Below, piece after piece: positions 53,993 to 64,000 of a stretch of 64,000 bases of DNA. The notes below the pieces were generated by a model. That model saw only the letters and a program-made list of their open reading frames with translations. It made no database searches and was not told the origin of the DNA. Both the position numbers and the translations under genes were made by a program. Every line of letters starts with the position of its first letter. Position 1 is the first letter of the stretch. This stretch comes from Roseovarius halotolerans (GTDB lineage: Bacteria; Pseudomonadota; Alphaproteobacteria; Rhodobacterales; Rhodobacteraceae), in assembly GCF_900172255.1 (NCBI RefSeq), contig NZ_FWFU01000003.1, positions 558,001 to 622,000 of the forward strand, written 5' to 3'.

Positions 53993-54337
53993 ATGACCCA
54001 CGCAATCAAGACCCCCCTCATCGCCGCCCTCGCACTTGCCGGCAGCCTGGCCGCCGCCATCCCCGCCAGCGCGATGGAAACCGACCCCTCCGACCGCGTC
54101 CCCACCTGGGTCAGCGAAAGCACCTTCGCCACCCTGAGCGCCAACGAGATCTACGACCTCGACCGCGCCCAGCGTCTCGGCGTGGATGTCATCATCGAAG
54201 GCAACTCGGCCTCGCAAAGCCGCGCGATCGTGGATGCGGCCCTGGCGGACACCCCCGTCAGCCGCGCCGCCAACAGCTTCGAGGCGACCGGCTACAGCGA
54301 TCCCCAGGATACCGGCCTCGGCTCCCACGGCCGCTGA
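53993..54337 (+). CDS. Small exported protein, unknown function
   Basis: The 114-residue product has a signal peptide (MTHAIKTPLIAALALAGSLAAAIPASAM, cleaved near ASA) and a mature part of about 87 residues with no Cys: ETDPSDRVPTWVSESTFATLSANEIYDLDRAQRLGVDVIIEGNSASQSRAIVDAALADTPVSRAANSFEATGYSD. AAAGGAAA lies 6 nt before the ATG. The pattern NEIYDLDRAQRLGV might be a small helical repeat. I do not recognise the family. Confidence 0.7.
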   Translation: MTHAIKTPLIAALALAGSLAAAIPASAMETDPSDRVPTWVSESTFATLSANEIYDLDRAQRLGVDVIIEGNSASQSRAIVDAALADTPVSRAANSFEATGYSDPQDTGLGSHGR

Positions 54338-54485
54338 CCCCGGCGCCCCATCCCGAAAACCCCGCCCCGCGCCAGATCAAGGCGCGGGGCGGCACCGTTG
54401 CGCATCGGCCATCCTTGCGCGCGAAATACAACCTTGAGTGGCACTTCGCGGTGACACTCACCCAAGATCGCCTATGCTGGGCAGC

Positions 54486-54707
54486 ATGACGTTCTTCGCG
54501 ATGATCTTCACCCTGCTGTTCTTCGCCGCCGCCCTCGTGGCGACGCTGCTCGTCGGCATGCTCGGCGGCGGCTACTGGGGCGCCCTGGCCTTCGCGCTGG
54601 CCCTCGCCCTGATCTGGCGCGGGCTCAACCGCCCGGCCACGCCACCCCGCTCCATGCACCGCAACACCCTCAACGCCTTCCAGCGCCCGCTGGCCGACGA
54701 CGACTGA
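54486..54707 (+). CDS. Small two-span membrane protein, unknown function
   Basis: The 73-residue product starts MTFFAMIFTLLFFAAALVAT, has two membrane spans (FFAMIFTLLFFAAALVATLLVGML and WGALAFALALALIWRGL) and a polar basic tail PATPPRSMHRNTLNAFQRPL. Another in-frame ATG lies 12 nt earlier (54474). GGGCAGC before 54486 is a weak ribosome binding site. No known family seen. It converges with nrdJ. Confidence 0.55.
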   Translation: MTFFAMIFTLLFFAAALVATLLVGMLGGGYWGALAFALALALIWRGLNRPATPPRSMHRNTLNAFQRPLADDD

Positions 54708-54796
54708 CCGCCAGCAAGAACCGCCGCGCGCATACCCGCCAGCAATGCGGCGGGCATCTCCTCTGCATGCCCGGACAATCGCGCCCTATCCCGGCG

Positions 54797-57076
54797 TCAT
54801 CCGCACTTGGAATGCCCGCAACTCGCGCAGGTCATGCAGCCCTCGATCATCCGCATGTCATAGCTGCCGCAGGCCGGGCAGGACGGGCCGCGCGGCGCAT
54901 CGAGATTGACCACCGATTGCGTCGGGTCGCTCTTGAGGCCCAGCCCCTCGCCTTCGAGGAACCCGATCGAGATCATGTGCTGCTCGAGGATGCCGCCGAT
55001 CGCCGCCAGGATCGAAGGAACATACCTGCCCTGCATCCAGGCGCCGCCGCGCGGGTCGAACACCGCCTTCAGCTCCTCGACCACGAAACTCACATCGCCC
55101 CCGCGCCGGAACACCGCCGAGATCATCCGCGTCAGCGCCACGGTCCAGGCGAAATGCTCCATGTTCTTCGAGTTGATGAACACCTCGAAGGGCCGCCGAT
55201 GCCCGTTCAGCACGATATCGTTGACGGTGATATAGATCGCGTGGCTGCTGTCGGGCCATTTCAGCTTGTAAGTCGCGCCCTCCAGTTCCGTGGGCCGGTC
55301 CAGCGGCTCGGACATGTAGACGATCTCGCCGCCCTCCTGGGGCATCGGCGCACCGCTCTCGCCCGGCCCCGCGTCGGCGCTCTCGGACACGCTCAGCACG
55401 CTGCCGGTCACGTCATTGGGACGATAGGTGGTGCATCCCTTGCAGCCCGTCTCATAGGCCTGCATGTAGACATTCTTGAACGCCTCGAATGAAATATCCG
55501 CCGGGCAGTTGATCGTCTTGGAAATGCTGCTGTCCACCCAGCGCTGCGCCGCCGCCTGCATCTTGACGTGATCCTCGGGCGCCAGCGTCTGGGCATTGAC
55601 GAAATGCGCGGGCAGCTCGGCATCGCCGAACTTCTCGCGCCACATCTGCACGGCGTAATCCACCACCTCTTCCTCGGTGCGGCTGCCATCCTTCTGCAAG
55701 ACCTTGCGCGTATAGGAATAGGCAAAGACCGGCTCGATCCCCGAACTCACATTGCCCGCATAAAGGCTGATCGTGCCGGTCGGCGCGATGCTGGTCAGCA
55801 ATGCGTTGCGGATGCCATGCTCGGCGATCGCCGCGCGCACGTCCTCATCCATGTTCATCATGTTGCCCGAAGCCAGGAACGCATCGCGGTCAAACAGCGG
55901 AAACGGCCCCTTTTCGCGCGCCAGCTCCACGCTGGCCAGATAGGCCGCCCGCGCGATCTGCTTGAGCCAGGCCTCGGTCTGTGCCGCCGCCTCGTCGCTG
56001 CCGTATCGCAGCCCCAGCATCAACAGCGCATCCGCCAGCCCGGTCACACCCAGCCCGATCCGGCGCTTGGCGGCGGCCTCGCGCGCCTGCGCCTCCAGCG
56101 GAAAGCGGCTGGCATCGACCACGTTGTCCATCATCCTGACCGCGCTCGCCACCAGCTCGTCCAGCGCCTCGGGATCGAGCGCCGCATCCTTGCCGAACGG
56201 GTCGCTGACCAGCCGCGCCATGTTGATCGACCCGAGCAGGCAGGCACCATAAGGCGGCAGGGGCTGTTCGCCGCAGGGGTTGGTGGCCGAAATCGTCTCG
56301 CAGTAATTGAGGTTGTTGGCCGCGTTGATGCGGTCGATGAAGATCACCCCCGGCTCGGCGTAATCATAGGTCGCCTGCATGATCCGGTTCCACAGGTCGC
56401 GCGCCTGCACCGTGCGATAGACCTTGCCGCCGAATTCCAGATCCCATGCGCCATCCGCCTTGACCGCCTCCATGAAGGCATCGCTGACCAGCACCGAAAG
56501 GTTGAACATCCTCAGACGCGCTGAATCCGACTTGGCGCCGATGAAATCCTCGATATCGGGATGATCGCAGCGCATGGTCGCCATCATCGCACCCCGGCGC
56601 GATCCCGCGCTCATGATGGTGCGGCACATGGCGTCCCACACATCCATGAAGGAAAGCGGCCCGCTGGCATCGGCGGCCACGCTTTTCACCTCGGCGCCGC
56701 GCGGGCGGATGGTGCTGAAATCATAGCCGATCCCGCCGCCCTGCTGCATGGTCAGCGCGGCCTCTTTCAGCATCTCGAAAATGCCGCCCATATCGTCGGG
56801 GATCGTGCCCATGACGAAACAGTTGAACAGCGTCACGCTGCGCCCGGTGCCCGCCCCTGCGGTGATCCGCCCCGCGGGCAGAAACCGGAAGTCCTCGAGC
56901 GCATGATAGAACCGCTCTTCCCAATGCGCCGGTTCGGCCTCGACCTCGGCCAGCGCCCGCGCGATCCGCCGCCACGTCGCTTCGACGGTCTCGTCGATCG
57001 GCGTGCCGTCGGCCTCCTTGAGGCGGTATTTCATGTCCCAGATGGATTGGGCGATTGGGGCGGCGAAACGGGTCAT
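54797..57076 (-). CDS. nrdJ: Ribonucleotide reductase class II, adenosylcobalamin-dependent
   Basis: NrdJ makes deoxyribonucleotides with a B12 radical, and so needs no oxygen. The 759 residues include RFAAPIAQSIWDMKYRLKEADG at the start, the core MQQGGGIGYDFSTIRPRG, NPCGEQPLPPYGACLLGSINMARL with the active-site Cys, and a C-terminal zinc ribbon CPACGSYDMRMIEGCMTCASCGHSKCG. Start at 57076 is chosen by family fit; longer frames add unrelated sequence. No cobalamin riboswitch was seen in the 95 bp upstream. It diverges from the DUF1489 gene. Confidence 0.95.
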   Translation of the reverse strand: MTRFAAPIAQSIWDMKYRLKEADGTPIDETVEATWRRIARALAEVEAEPAHWEERFYHALEDFRFLPAGRITAGAGTGRSVTLFNCFVMGTIPDDMGGIFEMLKEAALTMQQGGGIGYDFSTIRPRGAEVKSVAADASGPLSFMDVWDAMCRTIMSAGSRRGAMMATMRCDHPDIEDFIGAKSDSARLRMFNLSVLVSDAFMEAVKADGAWDLEFGGKVYRTVQARDLWNRIMQATYDYAEPGVIFIDRINAANNLNYCETISATNPCGEQPLPPYGACLLGSINMARLVSDPFGKDAALDPEALDELVASAVRMMDNVVDASRFPLEAQAREAAAKRRIGLGVTGLADALLMLGLRYGSDEAAAQTEAWLKQIARAAYLASVELAREKGPFPLFDRDAFLASGNMMNMDEDVRAAIAEHGIRNALLTSIAPTGTISLYAGNVSSGIEPVFAYSYTRKVLQKDGSRTEEEVVDYAVQMWREKFGDAELPAHFVNAQTLAPEDHVKMQAAAQRWVDSSISKTINCPADISFEAFKNVYMQAYETGCKGCTTYRPNDVTGSVLSVSESADAGPGESGAPMPQEGGEIVYMSEPLDRPTELEGATYKLKWPDSSHAIYITVNDIVLNGHRRPFEVFINSKNMEHFAWTVALTRMISAVFRRGGDVSFVVEELKAVFDPRGGAWMQGRYVPSILAAIGGILEQHMISIGFLEGEGLGLKSDPTQSVVNLDAPRGPSCPACGSYDMRMIEGCMTCASCGHSKCG

Positions 57077-57171
57077 GCGGCGAATCCTGAACCTGTCGGG
57101 AAAAACACAATAGCTTGAAGCCCGGCGCATTTCCACTACCCTATCTGCCCGCGACGGGGGAATCGAAGGCA

Positions 57172-57600
57172 ATGGCCAAACTGCATCTCATCAAGCTCAG
57201 CGTCGGCACCGAAACCATCGAAAGCCTGCGCCAGTGGCAGGCTGGCAAACAGACCCAGACCGCCGATGGACTGCCCCGCCATGTCACCCGCATGTGGCCC
57301 AAACGCGCCGATGAACTGCTCGACGGCGGCTCGATCTTCTGGGTTTTCCAGGGGATGGTGCAATGCCGCCAGCGCCTCCTGCGATTTGACGAGGTGATCG
57401 GCCAGGACGGCATCCGCCGCTGCGCCTTCGTGCTGGATCCCGCGATCATCCCCACCACCAACGCGCTCAAACGCCCGTTCCAGGGCTGGCGCTACCTTCA
57501 GCCCGCCGACGCGCCCGCCGACCTGCCCGCCCATCGCCAGACCGAAGACGAACTGCCCGCCTCGCTCTCGGCGGCACTGGCCGATATCGGGGTGCTTTAA
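57172..57600 (+). CDS. DUF1489 family protein
   Basis: The 142-residue protein opens MAKLHLIKLSVGTETIESLRQW and contains VTRMWPKRADELLDGGSIFWVFQGMVQCRQRLLRFDEV and FVLDPAIIPTTNALKRPFQGWRYLQPADAPADL, the conserved DUF1489 blocks. The family is restricted largely to alphaproteobacteria and of unknown function. AAGG lies 4 nt before the ATG. It lies between divergent nrdJ and an outer-membrane protein gene 288 bp away; that gap holds no gene I can support. Confidence 0.85.
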   Translation: MAKLHLIKLSVGTETIESLRQWQAGKQTQTADGLPRHVTRMWPKRADELLDGGSIFWVFQGMVQCRQRLLRFDEVIGQDGIRRCAFVLDPAIIPTTNALKRPFQGWRYLQPADAPADLPAHRQTEDELPASLSAALADIGVL

Positions 57601-57887
57601 GGCAACACTCACGGCAATTTGACCGCCCCTCCGCCGCCCCGACGGAACCCCGGTATTTTCGGCGTATTTCAGCGCATTACGCCACGGAGTTACGGCAAGA
57701 ATGCGCCGTCTTCCGCTACCTTCGTCCCTGCCCCGGTTGAAGCCATCCATGATCGCGCTCATTTCAGTCTCAACCGCGCAGGACATCCTGCCGGGAGGCA
57801 ACCTCTGTGCTTAACGCAGGGGACATTACAGGAAGCAAACGCCCGCCCGACGCGGACGTGAACAGGACAAAGAAGAAAGGTAGAACC

Positions 57888-58487
57888 ATGTTGAAGCAAG
57901 GTTCCATGATCGCCGCGACGATCGCCATGGCCACCGGCCCGGCCTTCGCCGGCTCGGCAAGCGCCCCCGCCCCCGACCCCGTCGTTTCGGCCCCCGCGCC
58001 GGCACCCGCACCCGCTCCCGCCAGCCCCGACTGGACCGGCGGCTATGTCGGTGGCCAGCTCGGCTATGGCAATGTCGACACCAACGCCCCCGGCGTTGAC
58101 GGCGACGGCGCAATCGGCGGTCTCGTGATGGGTTACGACTACGACTTCGGCCAGTGGGTCGCAGGCGCAGGCCTCGATTACGACTGGGCCGATATCGGCC
58201 TTGGCGCGGGCAACCCGACCATCGAAAACGTGCTGCGCGTCAAACTGCGCGGCGGCTACAAGATCGGCAACGGTCTGCTCTATGGTACCGGTGGCTGGGC
58301 ACAGGCCGACACCGACACCCTGGGCGACGATGACGGTTACTTCATCGGCGCGGGCTATGAGCACATGATCACCCAGAACTTCGCGATGGGTGGCGAAGTG
58401 CTCTATCACGAGTTCGACAACTTCAACTCGACCAACACCGATGTTGAAGCGACCACCGTTCAGGTCCGCGGCACCTTCCGCTTCTGA
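57888..58487 (+). CDS. Outer-membrane beta-barrel protein (OmpA-like/porin fold)
   Basis: The 199-residue product has a signal peptide (MLKQGSMIAATIAMATGPAFA), a Pro/Ala-rich linker (SAPAPDPVVSAPAPAPAPAPASPDW), then an eight-strand beta-barrel: GGYVGGQLGYGNVDT, GLVMGYDYDFGQWVAGAGLDYDW, LRGGYKIGNGLLYGTGGWAQ, YFIGAGYEHMITQNFAMGGEVLYHEF and the terminal VQVRGTFRF, whose last Phe is the outer-membrane insertion signal. AAAGG lies 7 nt before the ATG. It is a surface or structural protein; substrates are not implied. Confidence 0.9.
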   Translation: MLKQGSMIAATIAMATGPAFAGSASAPAPDPVVSAPAPAPAPAPASPDWTGGYVGGQLGYGNVDTNAPGVDGDGAIGGLVMGYDYDFGQWVAGAGLDYDWADIGLGAGNPTIENVLRVKLRGGYKIGNGLLYGTGGWAQADTDTLGDDDGYFIGAGYEHMITQNFAMGGEVLYHEFDNFNSTNTDVEATTVQVRGTFRF

Positions 58488-58628
58488 ACCCTGGTATAGC
58501 CAATCGGCAACGCGGGCGCGCTCTCTTCTCGGGGCGCGCCCGTTTTCGTTTTCGCAGGCCCGCACAGGCGGAATTTCGGAAACTGTACGAAATTTTGGGC
58601 GCGGCACCGGAATTCGGTACAATAGCGG

Positions 58629-58652
58629 CGTACAAAACGGACGTTTCGTACG
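58629..58652. repeat. GTACAAAAC-type palindromic intergenic element, copy B
   Basis: The 24 bp form CGTACAAAACG, GA, CGTTTCGTACG: 11-bp arms with one mismatch. Its reverse complement matches the element at 14504-14527 at 21 of 24 positions. Neighbouring half-sites (CTGTACGAAA near 58583 and GGTACAATAG near 58616) add a cluster. The site lies between the convergent barrel gene and hisG. Confidence 0.6.
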
Positions 58653-58658
58653 CTTTTC

Positions 58659-59354
58659 TCAGTCCACCTTCAGCTTTTGCAGCAACGCCGCAAGGCTGCG
58701 CCGGTCATCCTCGTCCATCACCGCGACACGGGATTTGAACAGCGTCGCCTGACTGCGCAGGATCAGGCCATCTTCCAATATTTTCAAATGGTTGGCCCGC
58801 AGTGTATCGCCCGTCGAGGTAATATCCGCAATCGCTTCGGCGGTCTCGTTCTTGACCGTGCCCTCGGTGGCGCCCTGGCTGTCGACCAACTGGTAATCCG
58901 CCACCCCGTTATCGCGCAGGAACTCCCGCACCAAGCGGTGGTATTTGGTGGCAATTCTCAAACGAAATCCGTGCTTTAGCCGAAATGCAGCGGCGGCCGC
59001 GTCAAGGTCGTCAAGGCTGTTCACATCGACCCAGCAGCCTGGCACAGCCAGCACCAGATCCGCCTGCCCGAACCCCAAGAGCGCCAATTCCCGCACCCTG
59101 AGATCCCATTGCCCCAGCTTTTCGCGCACCAGATCCGTACCCGTGACCCCCAGATTGATCCGCCCCGCTGCCAGCTCACGCGGGATTTCCCCCGCGGAAA
59201 GCAGAACAAGCTCAACGTTATCAATGCCTTGGACATAGCCCGCATATTCGCGTTCCGATCCAGACCGGCCCAGCCCGATGCCCCTCTGACTGAACCAGTC
59301 AAAGGTCTTTTCCATCAGCCGCCCCTTCGAGGGCACTCCCAGCTTGAGGCTCAT
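58659..59354 (-). CDS. hisG: ATP phosphoribosyltransferase, short form
   Basis: HisG starts histidine synthesis by joining ATP and PRPP. At 231 residues it lacks the C-terminal regulatory domain of the long form and depends on HisZ. LGVPSKGRLMEKTFDWF, the VTGTDLVREKL region and the C-terminal ADITSTGDTLRANHLKILEDGLILRSQA with the PRPP-binding motif are in place. Its start overlaps the hisZ stop by 4 nt. The operon order is hisS-hisZ-hisG. Confidence 0.95.
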   Translation of the reverse strand: MSLKLGVPSKGRLMEKTFDWFSQRGIGLGRSGSEREYAGYVQGIDNVELVLLSAGEIPRELAAGRINLGVTGTDLVREKLGQWDLRVRELALLGFGQADLVLAVPGCWVDVNSLDDLDAAAAAFRLKHGFRLRIATKYHRLVREFLRDNGVADYQLVDSQGATEGTVKNETAEAIADITSTGDTLRANHLKILEDGLILRSQATLFKSRVAVMDEDDRRSLAALLQKLKVD

Positions 59355-60436
59355 GACAGCCCCCCCAGTTCCACAACCAGCCCCGGCCGGACCACCCCGC
59401 CCACCGCCGGTATCTCGCGCCCGCGCCCCAGTTGCCGTGTCAGCGCATCATAGCGCCCGCCAGTGGCGATCGGCGGCAGGTCGGGGCGATTTTCTGCATA
59501 GAAACCAAAGACAAAGCCGTCATAGTATTCCATGTTGGTGCGCCCGTAGCTGGCCTCGAAATCCAGGTTTGACACGTCAATCCCGCGCGCTTCCAGTGCC
59601 TCCAGACGCCGCGCCAGGCGCTCCACGGCGGGCTGGATCGCGGGCAGATCCACGGCGATATCGCGCAGATGCTCAAGCGCATTATCCGACGTTTCGCGTA
59701 CACCCAGGATCGCGTCGATCAGCGCCACCTCGTTCTCCGAGATCGGCGCGGTCGCCGCATCTTCGCGCAAGGCATTGATACGGCTCATTATTTCGTCTTC
59801 GCCGCGCATCCCGATGACCGGCCCCGCCTCCGCCATCGGATCGGATTGCGCCAGCAGCGCCGCGCGGCTTTCCGGCACCGGCGCGCGCCCCGCATAGCGA
59901 TCCATCAGCGCCCGGAACCGCCTTGGCCGCCAGATATGACGCCGCAACGCCCGCTTGCGCCCCTCACTGGTGCACAGCGCATCGACCGCCGCCATCAGGA
60001 TGCCGATATCGCCCGTCGCGGCGCGCAGACCAAGCGGCTTCAAGGCATTGAAAATGATACCGAAAACGCGGGCGTCCGCCGCCTCGGGCGCGGTGCGTTC
60101 AAACACCTCGAACCCGACCTGCATGTATTCGCTGGCGCGGGCCGGGTCGTCCTCCTGACGCCGGAACACCTCGCCCGAATAAGTATAACAGGCCGGTTCT
60201 GCGCCATGCTCCATGTGCATCTGAACGACCGGCACGGTGAAATCCGGGCGCAGCATCTGCTCCCCGCGCAGCGCGTCCGAGGTCACATAGGCCCGCGCCC
60301 GGATGTCCTCGCCGTAAAGATCAAGCAACACTTCGGCGGGTTGCAGGATCGGGGTTTCCACCGGCTGCGCGCCCTCGGATTCGAACAGCGCCCGCAGTTG
60401 TGCGGCCTCGGCCCGGATCGCGGCGCGGTCACTCAT
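59351..60436 (-). CDS. hisZ: ATP phosphoribosyltransferase regulatory subunit
   Basis: HisZ is a catalytically dead relative of histidyl-tRNA synthetase that regulates HisG. The 361-residue protein keeps the class II synthetase plan: [90 protein letters not shown], but lacks the tRNA-recognition domain. Overlap of 4 nt with hisS and with hisG gives a coupled run. Confidence 0.94.
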   Translation of the reverse strand: MSDRAAIRAEAAQLRALFESEGAQPVETPILQPAEVLLDLYGEDIRARAYVTSDALRGEQMLRPDFTVPVVQMHMEHGAEPACYTYSGEVFRRQEDDPARASEYMQVGFEVFERTAPEAADARVFGIIFNALKPLGLRAATGDIGILMAAVDALCTSEGRKRALRRHIWRPRRFRALMDRYAGRAPVPESRAALLAQSDPMAEAGPVIGMRGEDEIMSRINALREDAATAPISENEVALIDAILGVRETSDNALEHLRDIAVDLPAIQPAVERLARRLEALEARGIDVSNLDFEASYGRTNMEYYDGFVFGFYAENRPDLPPIATGGRYDALTRQLGRGREIPAVGGVVRPGLVVELGGLS

Positions 60437-61911
60437 CCGCCCTGCCCCTCCAGTATTTCACGAACCTTTTCAACAAGTTGGTCGCGCGGCACCTCGAACT
60501 GACTGGGCCGTTCCTTCCATTCTTCCAGCGTCGCGCTCTGGGCGATCTGCGCACCAAGGATCAAATCCTTGATCTGGATAACGCCGCGTTCCTTCTCGTC
60601 GCCGCCCTCGATCACCGCGATGGGCGCGCCGCGCCGGTCCGCGTATTTCATCTGGTTGCCGAAATTCTTGGGATTGCCCAGATAGACCTCGGCGCGGATA
60701 CCCGCCCGGCGCAGTTCACCAACCATGCCCTGGTAATCGGCCATCCGGTCGCGATCCATCACCGTGACCACCACCGGCCCATTGATGGAACCGCCGATGC
60801 GGCCTTTTTCACGCAGTGCCGCCAGCAGCCGATCCACCCCGATCGACACACCCGTCGCCGGCACGGCCTGTCCGGTGAACCGCTTGACCAGGTCGTCATA
60901 GCGCCCGCCACCGGCGACGCTCCCGAACTGCCGCTTGCGGCCCTTTTCGTCAAGGATATCAAAGGTCAGCTCGGCCTCGAAAACTGGCCCGGTGTAATAG
61001 CCAAGCCCCCGCACGACGCTGGGGTCGATCACCACGCGATCCGTGCCATAACCCTGAGCTGCAAGAAGGTTGGCAATGGTTTCAAGCTCTTGCACGCCCT
61101 CCTGGCCGATGGCCGAGTCACCGACCGCGGCGCGCAGGTTCTGAAGCGTCTCCGCGGTATCCGCGCTTTTCGAGGTCAGGAACGCCAGCACCGGCCCGGC
61201 CTGATCATCGCTCAGCCCCACGCCGTCGATATAGGCCCCCGAGGCATCGAGCCGCCCCTTGCCCAGCAATTCGCGCACACCGCTTTCGCCGACCTTGTCG
61301 AACTTGTCGATGGTGCGCAGCACGGCGTCGCGCTGCTCACCTTCCTCAAGACCCATCACCTCAAGCACGCCATTCAGGACCTTGCGGTTATTGACCCGCA
61401 CGATGTAATCGCCCCGCGCGATACCCACGGTTTCCAGGGTGTCGGCCAGCATCGCGCAGATCTCGGCATCGGCAGCGACCGAAGGCGCGCCCACCGTATC
61501 CGCATCGCATTGATAAAACTGGCGAAACCGCCCCGGTCCCGGCTTCTCGTTGCGCCAGACCGGCCCCATCGCATAGCGCCGGTAGGGGGTAGGCAGGTCG
61601 TTGCGGTGCTGGGCATAGACCCGCGCCAGCGGCGCGGTCAGATCATAGCGCAGCGCCAGCCAGTCGTCGTTCTCGTCTTCCTGCCATGCGAAAACCCCCT
61701 CGTTGGGGCGGTCCACATCGGGCAGGAACTTGCCAAGCGCCTCGACCGTCTCCACCGCCGAGGATTCCAGCGCCTCGAAGCCGTAAAGATGATAAACCCT
61801 TGCAATCGCTTGCAACATCTCGGCGCGCTCGGTCACCTCGGCGCCGAAGTAATCGCGGAACCCCTTGGGCGTTTCGGCCTTGGGGCGGGGCTGTTTCTTC
61901 TCTTTGGCCAT
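60433..61911 (-). CDS. hisS: Histidyl-tRNA synthetase
   Basis: HisS charges tRNA-His. The 492-residue class II synthetase starts [20 protein letters not shown], with motifs [34 protein letters not shown], motif 2 [28 protein letters not shown], and the anticodon-binding domain near the end. The basic N-terminal tail is longer than in the E. coli enzyme. Longer in-frame starts lie over slyX and are rejected. It leads the coupled hisS-hisZ-hisG run. Confidence 0.95.
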   Translation of the reverse strand: MAKEKKQPRPKAETPKGFRDYFGAEVTERAEMLQAIARVYHLYGFEALESSAVETVEALGKFLPDVDRPNEGVFAWQEDENDDWLALRYDLTAPLARVYAQHRNDLPTPYRRYAMGPVWRNEKPGPGRFRQFYQCDADTVGAPSVAADAEICAMLADTLETVGIARGDYIVRVNNRKVLNGVLEVMGLEEGEQRDAVLRTIDKFDKVGESGVRELLGKGRLDASGAYIDGVGLSDDQAGPVLAFLTSKSADTAETLQNLRAAVGDSAIGQEGVQELETIANLLAAQGYGTDRVVIDPSVVRGLGYYTGPVFEAELTFDILDEKGRKRQFGSVAGGGRYDDLVKRFTGQAVPATGVSIGVDRLLAALREKGRIGGSINGPVVVTVMDRDRMADYQGMVGELRRAGIRAEVYLGNPKNFGNQMKYADRRGAPIAVIEGGDEKERGVIQIKDLILGAQIAQSATLEEWKERPSQFEVPRDQLVEKVREILEGQGG

Positions 61912-62022
61912 GCTGCGGATCCATCGGGGTTTCGTCCTTGCCGCAGCGTCTATCGGATGGGGCCAGCGGGGGCAAGCTGTGCCGCATTGACGCCCACGCC
62001 CCGGACCCGCTAGATCGACCCC

Positions 62023-62217
62023 ATGGAACCCATTGAAGAACAGATCGCCCACCTCACCCGCATCGTCGACGATCTTTCCGAGGTCGTTGCCCGCCAGGAG
62101 CGTGAACTCGCCCTGATGACGCGCCGCGTGCAACTGCTGCTCGAGCGCGAGGCCACGCGCGAGGTCGATCAGGGCGGCAGCGTTCCCCTTGGCGACGAGC
62201 GCCCGCCCCATTGGTGA
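62023..62217 (+). CDS. slyX: SlyX-like protein
   Basis: This 64-residue protein has a coiled coil ([44 protein letters not shown]) and ends PPHW, the conserved SlyX tail (PPHY/W). The molecular function is not known. It diverges from hisS and converges with dnaE, 10 bp away. Confidence 0.85.
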   Translation: MEPIEEQIAHLTRIVDDLSEVVARQERELALMTRRVQLLLEREATREVDQGGSVPLGDERPPHW

Positions 62218-62227
62218 ACTCCGCCGC

Positions 62228-64000
62228 CTAGAGCTCCTCGACGGTCATGACCCCCGGCAGGCTCTTGATGGCGCCCTTGATCTGGGGGTTCACCGGGAAC
62301 TCCTCGCCCGCATCGATCTCGACCTCGCCGGGCAGACCCTGCGCCATCAGGTTGAACCGGATCGGCCCGCGCCCGCCGGATTTCACCGTCTGCGCAGCCT
62401 TCGCCAGCACCGAGGCCACCGACGGGATCGCATCCCCGGTTTCGATAAATATGCGCAACCCGGTCGCGCTCACATCGGCGACAACCCCGTCGATCGGCGA
62501 AATCGAGCGGCCCAGCAGCTTGAGCTGATCGCTTTCCATCGTCGCCTCGGCGGTCAGCACCACCTGTGACCCGGTTTCCAGGTGATCGCGGCATTTCTCC
62601 AGCGCCTCGGAAAACAGCGTCACCTCGTAGCCGCCGGTGACATCCGACAGCTGCACAAAGGCAAAACGGTTGCCGCGCGCCGATTTGCGCTCCTGGCGGC
62701 CCGCCACGACGCCGGCCATCTTGACCACCGCCGCGCCCTTGCGCTCGATCATCGCGGTCACTTCGTCCAGCGTTTTCACGTCCTTGCGCCTGAGCGCGCC
62801 CATGTAATCGTCCAGCGGATGCCCCGACAGGTAGAACCCCACCGCCTTGAACTCCTCGGTCAGGCGCTCGGCGGGCAGCCAGTCTTCGACCGGACTCAGG
62901 CGCGGTTCGGGCAGATCGTCGCCCGCCTCGCCGAACAATGACACCTGGTTGGAATTCTTCTGATCGTGGATCGCCGCAGAATAGTTCATCAGCGCCTCGA
63001 TACTGTCGAACACCCGGCGCCGGTTGCGGTCAAGCTCGTCAAACGCCCCGGCCCGCGCCAGCATCTCCAGCGGCCGCTTGCCGATCCGCTTGAGATCGAC
63101 CCGCCGCGCCACGTCGTAAAGCGTGGCAAAGGGTTTGTCGCCGCGCCCCTCCACGATCAGGCGCATCGCCTCGACGCCCACGTTCTTGAGCGCGCCGAGC
63201 GCGTAATGCAGAACCCCGCCGCGCACCTGGAACATCGCATCCGAGCGGTTCACGCAGGGCGGCGCATAGGGCAGGCCAAGGCCCTTCTTTACCTCCTGGA
63301 AATACACCGCCAGCTTGTCGGTCAGATGGATATCGCAGTTCATCACCCCGGCCATGAACTCGACCGGGTGATTGGCCTTCAGCCAGGCAGTCTGATAGCT
63401 GACCACCGCATAGGCCGCCGCGTGGGACTTGTTGAAACCGTAATTGGCGAACTTGTCTAGCAGGTTCCAGACTTCGAGCGCCTTGGCATCATCCACCCCG
63501 TTCGCCTTGGCGCCCTCGATGAATTTGGGCCGTTCGGCATCCATCGCGGCCTGGATCTTCTTGCCCATCGCGCGGCGCAACAGGTCGGCGCCCCCCAGCG
63601 TATAGCCTGCCATATCCTGCGCGATCTGCATCACCTGTTCCTGATAGACGATGATACCCTGAGTCTCGTCCAGGATATGATCGACCGTCGGATGCAGGTA
63701 ATCGCGCGCGCTCAGCTCGTTCTTGACCTCGCAATATTTCGGGATGTTCTCCATCGGGCCGGGCCGGTAAAGCGCCACCAGCGCCACGATATCCTCGATA
63801 CAGGTGGGCTTCATCCGCTTGAGCGCGTCCATCATCCCCGAGCTTTCCACCTGGAACACCGCCACCGTGCGCGCACGCGCGTAAAGCTCATAGGTCTTTT
63901 CGTCGTCCAGAGGTATCTGCCCGATATCGTTCTCGGCGCCCTCGAAGGGCTCGTAGATGGTGCTGCCATCCTGCGCGACATGCAGGTCGCGCCCCTCATT
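62228..64000 (-). CDS. dnaE: DNA polymerase III alpha subunit, C-terminal half
   Basis: The last 590 residues of DnaE, cut by the window edge. Read from the edge it continues without a stop: [21 protein letters not shown], then [27 protein letters not shown], which is the polymerase palm and fingers region, [68 protein letters not shown], then the OB-fold domain ([38 protein letters not shown] block). Typical full length is about 1,150 residues, so half is missing. Confidence 0.96.
   Translation of the reverse strand, partial: NEGRDLHVAQDGSTIYEPFEGAENDIGQIPLDDEKTYELYARARTVAVFQVESSGMMDALKRMKPTCIEDIVALVALYRPGPMENIPKYCEVKNELSARDYLHPTVDHILDETQGIIVYQEQVMQIAQDMAGYTLGGADLLRRAMGKKIQAAMDAERPKFIEGAKANGVDDAKALEVWNLLDKFANYGFNKSHAAAYAVVSYQTAWLKANHPVEFMAGVMNCDIHLTDKLAVYFQEVKKGLGLPYAPPCVNRSDAMFQVRGGVLHYALGALKNVGVEAMRLIVEGRGDKPFATLYDVARRVDLKRIGKRPLEMLARAGAFDELDRNRRRVFDSIEALMNYSAAIHDQKNSNQVSLFGEAGDDLPEPRLSPVEDWLPAERLTEEFKAVGFYLSGHPLDDYMGALRRKDVKTLDEVTAMIERKGAAVVKMAGVVAGRQERKSARGNRFAFVQLSDVTGGYEVTLFSEALEKCRDHLETGSQVVLTAEATMESDQLKLLGRSISPIDGVVADVSATGLRIFIETGDAIPSVASVLAKAAQTVKSGGRGPIRFNLMAQGLPGEVEIDAGEEFPVNPQIKGAIKSLPGVMTVEEL

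Noticed and set aside
57077..57171. Search for a cobalamin riboswitch before the B12-dependent reductase gene
   Set aside because: The divergent gap is only 95 bp and shows none of the conserved B12-box sequence, so none is claimed.

Overview
The window reads as a chromosomal segment of an alphaproteobacterium of the family Rhodobacteraceae (Roseobacter group). The grounds are the high GC with strong third-position GC bias, a short-form HisG with HisZ, a B12-dependent ribonucleotide reductase, a malic enzyme fused to a phosphotransacetylase-like domain, Hint-domain and sulfotransferase genes, and several small proteins of types usual in that group. The genus cannot be set from the sequence. 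I saw no tRNA, rRNA, CRISPR array, transposase, integrase or prophage gene. Both ends are cut genes: a GNAT acetyltransferase at the left and dnaE at the right.

Layout. 1-6 kb: GNAT fragment, flavin reductase-like protein, SPOR-domain protein, then a nucleoside-salvage operon cdd-deoA-deoB-upp. 6-13.3 kb: central carbon genes maeB, prpE (preceded by a cluster of TTTGCAAA-type boxes), nadK and glyA. 13.3-16.4 kb: small membrane proteins, including three tandem paralogues, a secreted mini-protein and PhnA. 16.4-26 kb: lepA, acylphosphatase, a GAPDH paralogue, an HMCES/YedK protein, DUF952-pyrD, a BT1-type transporter, and a coupled run of two hotdog thioesterases and a MATE pump. 26-35 kb: beta-oxidation, with two MerR regulators, two acyl-CoA dehydrogenases around a 70-residue ribbon-helix-helix-like protein, a GST, a thiolase and a FadB-type bifunctional enzyme closed by a clear terminator. 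35-45.8 kb: Hint protein, sulfotransferase, acyl-CoA ligase, a membrane protein that looks like a dead M48 peptidase, mtnP and apt split by an acyltransferase-SGNH gene, a sugar-nucleotide epimerase and an FAD/NAD(P)-binding protein. 45.8-50.1 kb: hydroxyaspartate aldolase-like enzyme, DUF411 protein, ZIP transporter, M29 aminopeptidase and a 39-residue protein. 50.3-53.6 kb: a sulfide/redox cluster (DUF305, glutaredoxin-MauE fusion, SQR-like flavoprotein, four-segment membrane protein) with a SqrR-type operator. 53.9-64 kb: a secreted protein, nrdJ, a DUF1489 protein, an outer-membrane barrel, hisS-hisZ-hisG, slyX and the dnaE end.

How the genes fit together. Propionyl-CoA formation, beta-oxidation and malic enzyme describe a heterotroph living on fatty and organic acids. 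cdd, deoA, deoB, upp, mtnP and apt recycle nucleosides and methylthioadenosine. The most informative non-coding signals are putative operators for three known alphaproteobacterial regulator types (short-chain fatty acyl-CoA regulators, LiuR-like MerR, SqrR/BigR), an unexplained 18-bp palindrome before maeB, and two families of intergenic repeats. Start codons were placed by ribosome binding site and family alignment. Everything was judged by eye, without database searches.
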